Shown here: piece by piece, positions 1 through 10,400 of the stretch
How positions within the stretch are numbered: the stretch's first letter is position 1
Layout: every line of letters begins with the position of its first letter
Made by a program: the position numbers and the translations under genes
The notes under the pieces: model-generated
What the model saw: the letters and a program-made list of their open reading frames with translations, nothing else
Database searches by the model: none
What the model was told of the DNA's origin: nothing
NCBI GenBank assembly: GCA_017541365.1
Contig: JAFXZF010000050.1
Span: forward strand, 19,872 to 83,871
Direction of reading: 5' to 3'
DNA: 64,000 nucleotides
Source: Prevotella sp.
Lineage (GTDB): Bacteria > Bacteroidota > Bacteroidia > Bacteroidales > Bacteroidaceae

Positions 1-564
1 GGAATAGGACCCGGACTGGGCACAGCCGACAGCAGTGCCGTGGCACTTATGACCCAGATACGCAGCACCAAGATGCCAATGGTCATCGATGCCGATGCCC
101 TCAACATACTCGCTACACACCGCTCATGGCTCACACAACTGCCTGAAAGTATCATCTTCACCCCCCACCCTAAAGAACTCGACCGACTGTGCGATATCAG
201 TCCTGCCAACGACTATGACCGTCTCATGCGGGCACGTGACCTGGCACAGCGACTTCACGGCTATGTGATACTCAAGGGGCATCACAGCGCGCTGTGCCTG
301 CCCAACGGCCACATTATATTCAACAGCACTGGCAACAGCGGCATGGCAACAGCAGGTTCAGGTGACGTGCTCACAGGCATCATCACCGCACTGCTCGCTC
401 GTGGATACTCACCAGAAGAGGCTGCAACGGCAGGTATGTATCTGCATGGTCTCGCAGGTGATTATGCTGCCCGTGACCTCGGCGTGGAGAGTCTCATCGC
501 CAGCGACATAATAGCCTACCTCTCCAAAGCCTTCCACAAAACAGCCTTTACAGAAACAGCATGA
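1..564 (+). CDS. nnrD: NAD(P)H-hydrate dehydratase domain (NnrD/YjeF C-terminal), 5' end outside window
   Basis: The reading frame is open from the first base, so the gene enters from the left; the visible part is about 187 residues. The opening residues GIGPGLGT and later GTGDVL-like residues (here GSGDVLTGII, near residue 120) are the nucleotide/phosphate-binding motifs of the ribokinase-like ADP/ATP-dependent NAD(P)HX dehydratase. Family knowledge: it removes the 6-hydroxy adduct from damaged NADH and NADPH in the cytosol. In Bacteroidota it is normally fused behind an epimerase (NnrE) domain, which would lie upstream of the window. The stop codon overlaps the start of the next gene (ATGA), which suggests coupled translation with the LicD gene. 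Confidence 0.88.
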   Translation, partial: GIGPGLGTADSSAVALMTQIRSTKMPMVIDADALNILATHRSWLTQLPESIIFTPHPKELDRLCDISPANDYDRLMRARDLAQRLHGYVILKGHHSALCLPNGHIIFNSTGNSGMATAGSGDVLTGIITALLARGYSPEEAATAGMYLHGLAGDYAARDLGVESLIASDIIAYLSKAFHKTAFTETA

Positions 565-1430
565 AAGAACTGACTCCACAGGAACTGACAGAATGGAAGC
601 GCATCATCACCGATGTACTACGTGAATTTCATGACATTTGCCGTCGTAACGGTCTGACATACTACGGCATCGGGGGCACCGCAATCGGCGCAGTACGCCA
701 TAAGGGCATCATACCATGGGATGATGACATCGACGTCGGCATGCCACGTCCTGACTTTGACCGTTTCGTAGAGATATGCCGCACTACCGACTTGGGCGAC
801 TATGAATTAGTGTCAGCAGAGACACACCCCGACTACAATCTGTCATTCCCTAAGTTCTGCAATAGAAATACCACACTCATAGAGCGAGCAGACACTCCAT
901 GCGTCATAGGACTTTTCATCGACATCTTTCCCCTTGACAACACCAGCGATGACAAGAGAGAAGCAGAGTCTCTCGTGAGACAATTCACAAAACTGCGCAA
1001 CCGCTACGAAGCTCTCTGCACCCATACCTCTTTTTCACAACATATAAATCTACTCAAAACGCCTCATGAGTGGGGACGCTTCGTGGTGAAGACCATCGGG
1101 TACTTCTTCCGCCCATACATGAAGAGACACTACATCAACAAGATGAATGCTATCATGCGTAAATATCCATACGACTCAACAGACCATATAATAAACTATG
1201 GCGGAGCCTACGGCATACGTGAACTGTTCAGTAAAGACATTCTTGACGGCAAACCCGCCAGTATGCCATTTGAAGATATCACGATAGACCTCATGCCAGA
1301 CTATGACAAATACCTTCGCGGCATATATGGCGACTATATGAAAATGCCTCCAGAAGAAAAGCGCATAGCTCATCATCTGAAGGCATTCTACGACCTACAC
1401 AAACGTGTAGATAACCCTTTGGTTTCCTAA
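561..1430 (+). CDS. LicD family phosphotransferase
   Basis: 289 residues. The block GIGGTAIGAVRHKGIIPWDD followed by DIDVGMPR (about residues 34-60) is the LicD/fukutin nucleotidyltransferase-fold signature with the metal-binding Asp cluster. Family knowledge: LicD proteins transfer phosphocholine, phosphoribitol or similar groups from a CDP-activated donor to cell-surface glycans. The gene starts inside the stop of the NAD(P)HX gene. It runs into a convergent pair on the minus strand, an epimerase and an IspD/TarI-like cytidylyltransferase, and overlaps the epimerase stop by 3 bases. A CDP-polyol maker next to a CDP-polyol user makes a glycan-decoration role likely (inference). The donor is not known; nothing here points specifically to choline. 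Confidence 0.85.
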   Translation: MKELTPQELTEWKRIITDVLREFHDICRRNGLTYYGIGGTAIGAVRHKGIIPWDDDIDVGMPRPDFDRFVEICRTTDLGDYELVSAETHPDYNLSFPKFCNRNTTLIERADTPCVIGLFIDIFPLDNTSDDKREAESLVRQFTKLRNRYEALCTHTSFSQHINLLKTPHEWGRFVVKTIGYFFRPYMKRHYINKMNAIMRKYPYDSTDHIINYGGAYGIRELFSKDILDGKPASMPFEDITIDLMPDYDKYLRGIYGDYMKMPPEEKRIAHHLKAFYDLHKRVDNPLVS

Positions 1431-2449
1431 TCTCTTAATATCTCTATAGTTCTCTTTACTGCATCCTCCATATCATATTGGGGGATGAATCCTATCTGTT
1501 TAATACGCTCGTTTGAAAGTATTGCCTGCGTGGCTATTGAGTAGCCTGCCTGTTCTGTCGCATCCGGTATGTCATACACCACACTCTTGCCGTTATATTC
1601 TGCACACAGACGGGCAAAATCCCTAAGGTGAACATTGGTTCTCTCACTGCTCACATTGTATGCCATACCATACTCGCCATTCAATAGTACTGTAATCAAT
1701 CCCATTACAGCATCTGCCACATATATGTATGAGAAAAACTGCATACCATTACTCTTCAGTACGATATCCTCTCCCACCACAGCCTTTTGGATAAACTGCG
1801 ACGAGGCTTTAGTGTCAGTCATCAGCATAGTAGGACCGAATATCCTGCACAGCCTTACTATCTTCACCTTTACCCCTCTCTCTGTCTTATATGACTGGCA
1901 CATAGCCTCAGCTGAGCGTTTTGACTCATTATAGCAGGCACGGGCATTTCCCAAGTTCAGTTTGCCATTGCTATCCTCGTCAAAAACCTCATCACTGACC
2001 GCATTTCCATAAACCTCATTCGTAGATGTATAAATGACAGTCGCACCGGTACTCTCAGCAAGGTTCAGAGCATGCTCTGCTCCCTTCAGATTTATCATCA
2101 TCGTTTCCACGGGGTACTTAGAGTAAGCCAACGGATGAGTGTTACTTGCCATGGGGATTATGTAGTCAACAATGATATCTTTAGGGAATGGCGCACAGAC
2201 ATCATGTTCAAGAAACTCAAAGTTAGTATTGTCAAAATACTCTCCCAATCTTTCTTTCGCCTTATCCTTGCTCCTTCCAACAGCTATTACCTTCACATCG
2301 CCTAACGCCATCAGTGCATCAATGAGCATGACACCTACCATACCCGTTGCACCCGTGACGAGAAAACTTTTCCCACGAAGTTCATCTACGCCCTTTACGG
2401 ATAGGATGTTACTTATATCTTCCCTGTATAGCCTATGTCCCTTGTTCAT
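1427..2449 (-). CDS. NAD-dependent epimerase/dehydratase (extended SDR)
   Basis: 340 residues. An N-terminal Rossmann motif VTGATGMVGV (about residues 31-40) and a YNESK catalytic motif (YxxxK, about residue 175) with an upstream YTSTNEVYG strand mark an extended short-chain dehydrogenase of the nucleotide-sugar epimerase/4,6-dehydratase type. The ATG at 2447-2449 lies 2 bases beyond the stop of the cytidylyltransferase gene, so the two form a tight minus-strand operon. Family knowledge: substrates are nucleotide-activated sugars. The exact substrate cannot be read from sequence. Its pairing with an IspD/TarI-like enzyme and a convergent LicD gene suggests it makes or modifies the CDP-linked donor (inference). 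Confidence 0.8.
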   Translation of the reverse strand: MNKGHRLYREDISNILSVKGVDELRGKSFLVTGATGMVGVMLIDALMALGDVKVIAVGRSKDKAKERLGEYFDNTNFEFLEHDVCAPFPKDIIVDYIIPMASNTHPLAYSKYPVETMMINLKGAEHALNLAESTGATVIYTSTNEVYGNAVSDEVFDEDSNGKLNLGNARACYNESKRSAEAMCQSYKTERGVKVKIVRLCRIFGPTMLMTDTKASSQFIQKAVVGEDIVLKSNGMQFFSYIYVADAVMGLITVLLNGEYGMAYNVSSERTNVHLRDFARLCAEYNGKSVVYDIPDATEQAGYSIATQAILSNERIKQIGFIPQYDMEDAVKRTIEILRD

Positions 2450-2451
2450 TA

Positions 2452-3174
2452 TTACTTTAACCAGTTATCCTTACCTTTGGTTAGATAGCCTTTAAACAAT
2501 TCAAGGTCATCTTTTGTCGTCAACTTTATATTCTTATCCGAGCCTTTGGCGAAATGCAGGCGAACTCCCAATTCTACCATCATGGTATTGGTATAGTGAG
2601 AACCATATATACCAATTTCTTTATCAAAAGCCTCGTGATATTTCTCATCAAGCAAATCATAGCGATAAGCCTGAGGTGTTGACACTCTGCGTAATGTCTC
2701 ACGGGGTATAAATTGCGTAGTAGTCCGTTCATCGTCCTTGCTTACAACAAAAATCTGCTCATTGTAAGGCAGAGAGGTCACCGCATTTCCATATTGCTGT
2801 GCCTTTTCTATGACATCGGTAAGCACGGTGTCGTCTATCATAGGACGGATGCCATCATGTATTATCACAATGTCATCTTTATTTATTTTTCCTTCAAGGT
2901 TATATACTCCATTGCGTATGGACTCCTGCGCAGAACCTCCGCCCTTTATTATCCATTTCAACTTCGTTATGTTGAACTGGTTGGCATAAGCCTGCACCAT
3001 ATTCTCCCATCCTTCTATACACACCACCTCTATAGCATCGACCATCGGATGGTTCTGGAATCCTTCCAACGTGTATATCAAAATGGGTTTGTCATACACA
3101 TTAATAAACTGCTTGGGTATGTCCTGTCCCATACGATTTCCAGAACCTCCTGCTATTATTATTGCAATATTCAT
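2452..3174 (-). CDS. IspD/TarI family cytidylyltransferase
   Basis: 240 residues. The N-terminal AIIIAGGSGNRMG followed by PKQF is the CTP-binding loop of the IspD/TarI family, and VIIHDGIRPM matches the family's metal/substrate-binding HDAxRP-like motif. Family knowledge: IspD forms CDP-methylerythritol for isoprenoids, whereas TarI and Bcs1 form CDP-ribitol for surface polymers. The context (epimerase downstream, LicD convergent, no isoprenoid genes) favours a surface-glycan role, but canonical IspD cannot be excluded. A Bacteroidota promoter sits directly upstream (-7 box 3195-3202, -33 box 3223-3226 on the minus strand). Confidence 0.78.
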   Translation of the reverse strand: MNIAIIIAGGSGNRMGQDIPKQFINVYDKPILIYTLEGFQNHPMVDAIEVVCIEGWENMVQAYANQFNITKLKWIIKGGGSAQESIRNGVYNLEGKINKDDIVIIHDGIRPMIDDTVLTDVIEKAQQYGNAVTSLPYNEQIFVVSKDDERTTTQFIPRETLRRVSTPQAYRYDLLDEKYHEAFDKEIGIYGSHYTNTMMVELGVRLHFAKGSDKNIKLTTKDDLELFKGYLTKGKDNWLK

Positions 3175-3194
3175 TTCTTATTTTTTTACGCCAA

Positions 3195-3226
3195 CAAAGG
3201 TACTTCTTTTTCCTCAACTGAACAAA
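3195..3226 (-). promoter_or_regulatory. Bacteroidota-type promoter of the cytidylyltransferase-epimerase operon
   Basis: On the minus strand a TTTG (-33, at 3223-3226) and TACCTTTG (-7, at 3195-3202) are separated by 20 bp. This matches the Bacteroidota consensus TTG-N19/20-TAnnTTTG. The ATG at 3174 follows about 20 nt downstream. Confidence 0.7.
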
Positions 3227-3251
3227 TTTGGAGATTATTTTTTACAAATAA

Positions 3252-4409
3252 TCAGAGTTTGGAGATTCTAATGCGGGTGCACTGCACCATTTCCTTATTG
3301 GTGGAATACGCCACATAAAGGTACCCTCCATATATCATTGCCTTGGGGTAACTGTAGCCGATGGTCTTATATCTGCCGGCATAGCGTTGCTGTGGCAAAT
3401 CGGCATGGTGTCCCGACCGTAGCATATATGCTCTGTCATAGCAACGTCCGTCTTTGCTCAGCATTATGGTGAGAGGCACACGGGGCTTCTTCTCGGTTAT
3501 GGGATTGTTTACTATGTACGCAGTACCGTCGGGCAGGTTGCCGGCACACTGTTTGGCGCGCGAATCGGGAATATTAGTCGGCATAGCCCTACTCCATGTT
3601 TCGCCCCTGTCAAGACTTTTTGCCGACAGTATGCGGTGCGAACTACGCTGGTCGCGCATGGTCATTATAAGCGTGCTATCCTCTTGAAAGAAGAAACTGG
3701 GTTCGAGTTCCGCCGACTGCTTGCCATTGGGAGTTGCTGCAAACTTGCCCCTGTGCCATCCACTGCGCCCTGTAAGCTCATCGGTATATATGGGGCATAG
3801 TGTCATGCCAGGCATGAGATGCACCGCTCCCACCAACCGACCATCGCTCATGCGGTGAGGGTCTTGTTCCATAATGCCCACAATAGATGTGCCGTCATTC
3901 CACGTCACCTCTTGTGGTTTGCTCCATATCGTGCCATCTGTAGTTTCCACATAATATGTCTGGCACATCTGCGGAACGGTGTCATGCCTCCACACGTTGA
4001 GGTATGCTACCAAGCGACCATCCGTCTGTACCCATCCACCCGAGGTGCAGTGACAGCCAGCCATAATGGGAGAAAGGCGCACGGGAAGAGTCCACGTCCT
4101 ACCGTCATCATCACTACTGCTATATGCCACCCACGTGTCGTCGCTGTCCTCATCCTTCGCCGAACTCTGCCACATACAGAACAGTCTGTTCCCATATGCC
4201 GACATCACAGCACCATTGGCATAACAGTCGGTTGTGTCGGAGGCATTGTATATAGTAAAGGTTTCGGACTCAGGCGCATATTGCAGTCCGAGAGTTGACC
4301 TGTCGTTTGGGTTGAACAGAGATTCAGCCATACAAAAATGAGCATCGCCAGCTATCAAGACCTGATAACTGACGAGCATCATAACAAATATGTATGTAAT
4401 TCGTTTCAC
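3252..4409 (-). CDS. BNR/sialidase-superfamily exported protein
   Basis: 385 residues. A GTG start at 4407-4409 gives a basic n-region and hydrophobic core (KRITYIFVMMLVSYQVLIAG), i.e. a signal peptide; no in-frame ATG exists upstream before a stop. Two Asp-box repeats are visible, SSSDDDGRTW (about residue 97) and SLDRGETW (about residue 265), typical of six-bladed beta-propellers of the sialidase (BNR) superfamily. The FRIP-type arginine motif of true GH33 sialidases was not found, so hydrolysis of sialic acid is not shown. The gene starts 13 bases after sprA and is probably the last member of the ruvA-sprA transcript. No T9SS C-terminal signal is evident. Confidence 0.7.
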   Translation of the reverse strand: MKRITYIFVMMLVSYQVLIAGDAHFCMAESLFNPNDRSTLGLQYAPESETFTIYNASDTTDCYANGAVMSAYGNRLFCMWQSSAKDEDSDDTWVAYSSSDDDGRTWTLPVRLSPIMAGCHCTSGGWVQTDGRLVAYLNVWRHDTVPQMCQTYYVETTDGTIWSKPQEVTWNDGTSIVGIMEQDPHRMSDGRLVGAVHLMPGMTLCPIYTDELTGRSGWHRGKFAATPNGKQSAELEPSFFFQEDSTLIMTMRDQRSSHRILSAKSLDRGETWSRAMPTNIPDSRAKQCAGNLPDGTAYIVNNPITEKKPRVPLTIMLSKDGRCYDRAYMLRSGHHADLPQQRYAGRYKTIGYSYPKAMIYGGYLYVAYSTNKEMVQCTRIRISKL

Positions 4410-4422
4410 GCCAATGTCATTA

Positions 4423-7400
4423 TTACCTCGTCAACGAGAACTTCATGGAAACTCCGAAATCCTGAGTCACCGTAGGATAGCTGCCAGACGACAGAAGCGG
4501 TGTGTTACTCTGACGGTCGTAGTAAAGACTCATAGTGAGCAGACGGGAGAGAGTGTAGTCGGCAGTAAAAGCGAGTTTGAAAGCCGTATTGCCCGATGTG
4601 GCGGTAGACGTTACGGTAGCAATGTCACGCGTAATAGCTGCCTGACGGCGATAACTCAGATCCATACGTAGGCTAAGGTCGTGAGCAAAGTCTGTCTTGC
4701 CCTTTGACTTTGTGGTCTTAGTGGATTTCGAATTATTGTCATCATCATCGCCATTACCACTCCTGTTCTTGCTCTTGGCTGCCTTGAGGGCACGGCTCTT
4801 GGCGAAGCGGAAATCATTTATCTTATACCCCATTCCAAAAACCCAGTCCTTTGATGTCGTCTCATTGATCTGCACACTGGTCATGGAGAGACTGAGCACA
4901 CGGGTAGTACGGTACTCTGCCTTGAGAGTCATGTTGTTCTTAAGGGTAACATCAACTCCGAGCAGTGGTGAGAATGACTCATTGATGCTCACTGTAGAAA
5001 CATTGAACATGGAACTTGGTGAAGGGTCACCAGTGGTAGCATCTGTAATAAAACCTATCTCATCGCCCATAGCTTTCTGGAAAGAACTGTATGAACTATA
5101 AGAACCTACAGAGTAGATGCTCTTGTAACCATGATTGATATTGACACTCTTGAAGCGTTCACGGAACCATGTAAGCTGGCTCAGTCCGCTGTAGCGCAGA
5201 GTCCAGTTGGGCAACATGCTGGCAATAGTGGGGAAAATGCTCAGACCGCTGTAGCCAGTATAGGCATTGAGAAAGGCAGGTATCATGACATCTGCACTAT
5301 AAGGTTTGACAGGTGTCTTGGTGGGATCGAAACGAGTACCGCTCATGGTGCTATTGACAGGGTAACGTGTACCCGCATACTGGCTCTCAACACGTGAGCG
5401 ATAAGTGCCTAAGAGACTGCAGAACTTCTCAAACGATGCTGAGCGATAGCCGCTGGTGGCATCTCCGGTACCCTCGAAGGCTGACTTTATGCTTATGGTC
5501 GTCATAGAGAAGCTACCACTCTGAGTAGTAGGTGTTGACTCATACATAAACTGTATAGACTTAGACTTTGACTGCGTATGAGCCATGTTAACGTCAATCT
5601 TAAGATTACGTATGGGCTCTACCGTAAGTTTTACCTGAAGGTCACGTGTGAGAGTAGTTGATGCAGGGGTTGACACATTCTCATCACTGCTCAGTAGCCA
5701 TCCATTGGATTTTGCCTTTGAGATGTAGTCGTCATCTATAAAACCGAATGCGAAGTCAAGGCCTGGCGCCATCGTATCATAACCTGAACGCTGTCCAAAA
5801 ACATCGCCGACATTAGGTGTGAAGCCTGGCAAGGTCATACCATACTGTGTGCGGTAAGTGACACCTATGCTACGCACCATCATGGCAAGGCGTGCGGCAC
5901 TCTGGGCAAACTTGTACCACTTGAGGTCATCCAATGGTGGTAAAGCTACGACGCTGAGTTTTATCTTCACCGCAGTATCACCCTTGTTGATGATTTTTAT
6001 CCTATTGTCATCTACCTTTTTGTATTTTATGGGGACTATCTTACCATCCTCACCGCGGGCAGTAACGACTAAGCGTTTTGACTTCTTGCCATGAGCTACT
6101 ACCAACTGCGTATCGGCAGCAAGGGTCAGTTCTTTTACAAAGGTGTTCTTAGATGTAGCCTCTTTGCTCTTGTTGTCCTTAGCCTCCGTTATCTCTTTCG
6201 AGTCTTTTTTCTCTTTGGAGTCTTTCTTGGTGTTTTTTGTATTTTTACTATTGCGCCTTGGGCTTTTGGCAAAACGCTCATTAGCTTTCTTTAGGAATGG
6301 AGAGTGATTGTAGAGTTTCTCCAGATTCAGCGTACCATTGAGGCTTATGACACGATTATTGGTTATGGTATTTCCATACTTCACCACCCCGTCCTCCTCG
6401 GCACCACGTGCCCAGTGATATGTCGCACTGTAAGACGCATCAGCATTGAGCCAGTCAAAGATAGGTATAAGATTGAGTGGCAACTGGTAGGATGCCGTGA
6501 ATGACTGATTGTAGTCGAGTGGAGTACCCATGTGCTTGATACTCTGCCACACGGAGTCCTTCCATGCCTGATATTGCTCGGGGTACAGGTCTTTATTGAC
6601 CTGTAGATAAGGTTCCTCAATCTCTGCCTGTGTAGCACTCTGGAATGACATGTGAAGATTACGTGTGAGGTCCCATCTCAACTGCAGACTGCGATCCCAG
6701 AGGAAACGGGAGTTCCACGTTGCCGGGATGCTGGATGAAGATCCAAGATCTTCAAGGTCGCGCTCCTGCAACTCATAGTAATAGCGTGTCATCTCGGTGT
6801 TAAACGCTATGCTTTGCGGCATATAGTTGAGAGCAAACTTCTTAAGTATGTCGTAGTACTTTGACTTTGACTTTATCTTTTTGAAAGGCTCGAATGATTT
6901 ATATACGGGTGACCAGGAGTATGCCAATGCTCCCTTCCATGTATCCTCATTCTCATAGACTGTAGTGCTACCCTCTGTATGAGAGTGAGAGTGAGAGTAA
7001 CTGAAGGTAAAGTTGGCTGGATCATAAGGCATAGGATGTCCTTTCGTGGCAATTCCTACGCGCACACCGGTGAGAGCGAAGTTTTTAGACACTCTCTTGG
7101 TAACAGCTATGCTCTCTATGGAGTCGCGCTCATGGTTGTCTGCAGCGGTTTCAAGGGCATCCTCCAACTTCATATCGGTGTCGAGAGGATTATATTTGGG
7201 CGAGGTGCGCTCGCGCGTGACGCTATAATAAAGAGGTGCAGTAACCTTGGCTTTCTCGGGGAAGAATTTGCCCAATTCCAAAGAAGTAGTGATACTATAT
7301 GTAGCATACTTGTCTGTCGTTCGTTCCATGACTTTCTGCTCCAATCCTCCGAAACCATCACTTACGTACTTGCCTGATGCCTGCACTGTGCCGAGATCTG

Positions 7401-10400
7401 ACAGTTGCACATTAAGATTTGCAGCTGCAGCCCAACCGCCTTCACTCTCAGGATCGAGCAGTCGCAGTTCATTGACCCAAACCTCCACATCCTGCTCCTC
7501 TGATGATGTGCCCACCTTCTTTATACCTATCATCATCGTCGACACTTCTCCAAGCGACGGATTGCCAAGTACCTTAAGAGTATTCTTCTGATTGTCTGGA
7601 TCAGACTGCGAGAATATGTTATTATATGACGCCCTTCCAGACCTTTTCTCGGTGTTGCGCAGTTTCTTCAGTGCTGTAAACTTGCTGAGATCGAGGTTCA
7701 ACATGTTCTCGTTGGGCCATACAGCATGACGGTCGGCATCAGAGTTGGAAGAATAGTTGGAACGATGCTCCGTAAGTTTCAGAGGTATATCATATTCGTA
7801 GTAATTGTTGTTGTAATCAGTTCCCAATCTTACAAAAAGCATCACATCGTAATTTTTCAGCCCTGTAGGATTATCCTTTGTGGAATTGGCATGTACGAAC
7901 ATCTGCAGCTTCTTGTAATAGCGCATATCGTATGACGTGTTTTTATACACCGCTACTGCATCGCCGGTTTTCATCTTTGCGATGTCCATGCGCAATGACT
8001 GCTCATTATTCTCCGTAAGTTGTGGTTGTGAAGGATCAACAACGCGCGAAATACCTGGTGGGAGGATATAGTTTACGGGTTCCTTGTCATTGTTTTCTTC
8101 GATGTTGATTGATGATGCTGTCAGCACAGCAGAGGGATTAGGATTGCAATCCTTCAGCGTCTGTGTCGTCTGGTCATATACACGCCAATCGCCACGTACG
8201 AGGTCAAGACTTGCCAAACGTATTACGCAGGAGTCTTGGAAATCCGTGAGATACATACGTATGAAACGTATGGAGGTGTAGTCGGATATGTTGCCAATCT
8301 TACTCGATGGGTTGTGTATCGGTATGCGCATAAGATACCAGTTTACTTCTTCGCGATTACCATTGCGTAATGTCGGACTGGATGTTCTTACGTCAGCAAT
8401 ATATCCTTGAGTATTGTTGCGCAGGGCTTCGGGACTAATGTCTATTTCATAATCATAGTACTTCTCGTACTCGTTGAGGGTATAGTCTTGATTGATATCC
8501 TCAAGGTCTGGACCACTCTTATACGATGTGTCGTATGATTCCGTCTGATTGTTGGAGTCAGGTGAGTTGCCCTGTGGGCTATTTATATTCTTATAACGTT
8601 CCAGGATGCCCAGCTGTTGTGCATCATAGTCGCTGCCACGGAAGTAGTGGTAGTTATCGCCGGCAGGGTCGCGGGCGAACTGTTGTTGTATGCTGGCAGG
8701 AAGTTTTTGTAGATAATCTTGGAACTTTATGCGCTCCTCATCATCTGTGAGGCCATCGAGGCCTACGTCCTGTTTCTCACGTGCGCCGTCAGTGGTGGCA
8801 AAGGCATAGGTGACAGTGGTTTGGTTAGGAATCTTACCCCATTGGGTATCAACAGTCGTTTCACCGTCAGCTACAGGCATGCCGCTCTCATAAAACTTCT
8901 TGCCATCAAGAAGAATATCCTCTGACACCTCGCCAAGATTGATGTGCAGTTTGCCAGAGTGCTTACTTGCCGTACCGTCCTTACTTGAGTAGATGAAGGG
9001 GTCAAGCATCCAGAACTCGATATATTCAATATTAGCTTCCTCAAAGTCATTAGTGTCGAGTTTACGCATCATGCCGCCCCATGATTTCTCTGGGTTGCTC
9101 AGCAAACCCTCGTTTGTAATATCGGTTGAGAAGTTATAAGGACCACGCTCCTTAGGATAGTAGGCGATGTTCATTATGGGGAGTTGGTTGGTAACCCCGT
9201 TATATGTACTTTGGTCACGGTTAGGATATAGCTCGCTCACATACACCTCGCGTACATAGTGGTTTGAGAGAAGGTCAACGTTTCCCCTAATATGGCTCGG
9301 GGTGAGTGAAGAAGAGCGATCTGTGAATAGCCTGTCAATGGTGTACCATGCTAGCTTACCACGGCGGTACCCTGACTGCAAGTCGTTCTTGTTGTACTCT
9401 GCAGCCGTGAGGAGGTCCTTAGGTGCGCTTGACAACTGCCATGATGTCGGAGAGAGAAGGTTGATATTGTAGGTAGAGTTCTCAAAATCGTCAACGTACG
9501 AAGCATTATCCTGTGTACCGCTGGCTATGCTTGAGAACAGTTTAGCAAACTCTCCTGTAAACTGTATATGTGATGGTTGCTTGACATGTAGGAACGGTAT
9601 TTTGTTAAGCATGTCGGTGAGCCACTGACTCTCCTTTTTCCAACTCACGTTGAAGCCCACGAGAGTATTGTTGACAGGTTCGCTACCCATCGCCACCTTA
9701 GAAGTAAGACTCTGTTCGCGCAGGTGCTGTAAGGTGCCGCTGATATTAAAGTCCTTGGAGAAATCATATTCCCAGTTTATGCCGAACATGGACTTTCGCT
9801 CCATGGAGTAGTCGGACTGGCTCTCAAGTGACACGTTAACTGATGTTCCTGCATCAATGATGCTCTGATTGAGAATGGTCACCTCGCCGGCAGAGTAATC
9901 GACGGAGTAGTCCACGCCCTCGACGAGGTCCACGCCACCTGCCGTCACTTTCACGCTACCATGGGGTATATTATAGGCTCCGAGTGATATGACATTGGCT
10001 GACGTGCCTTTGTAGCGTCCCGATATGATAAACTTGTTTTTCTCGGCTATCTGCTTTGCTGCTGTCTTGGTGGTGTCGTAGAGTTCGCAGTATGAATATT
10101 TTTCTGCCGTAGCCGCATCCATGCCATAAGCCATGAGTGCTTTCTTCAGTCCATCGCCAAACGGCTCTGCCATAGGGAAATATACGCGTCCGCTGCTGAT
10201 GGTATATCCTTCTACAAAGTCAAAGACTCCGTTAGGATGCGTGCGGTTATTAGCGTCGAGGCGGTCAGCACCTTGCAAGCGTATGATGGGATAGCTCTTT
10301 ACAATCGGGTCGGGGATGTAGGTGGTATATACACCGATGGTGTCGCTCTGATACTTCACGTCAAGGCGAAATTTTTCTTTCTGCACTGATGATGCCAGGT

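Noticed and set aside
2452..3174. Naming the cytidylyltransferase ispD outright
   Set aside because: Neighbours are glycan genes and the family includes TarI/Bcs1; the substrate cannot be decided from this window.
3252..4409. Calling the BNR protein a sialidase (nanH)
   Set aside because: Only two Asp boxes are seen and the FRIP arginine motif was not found.
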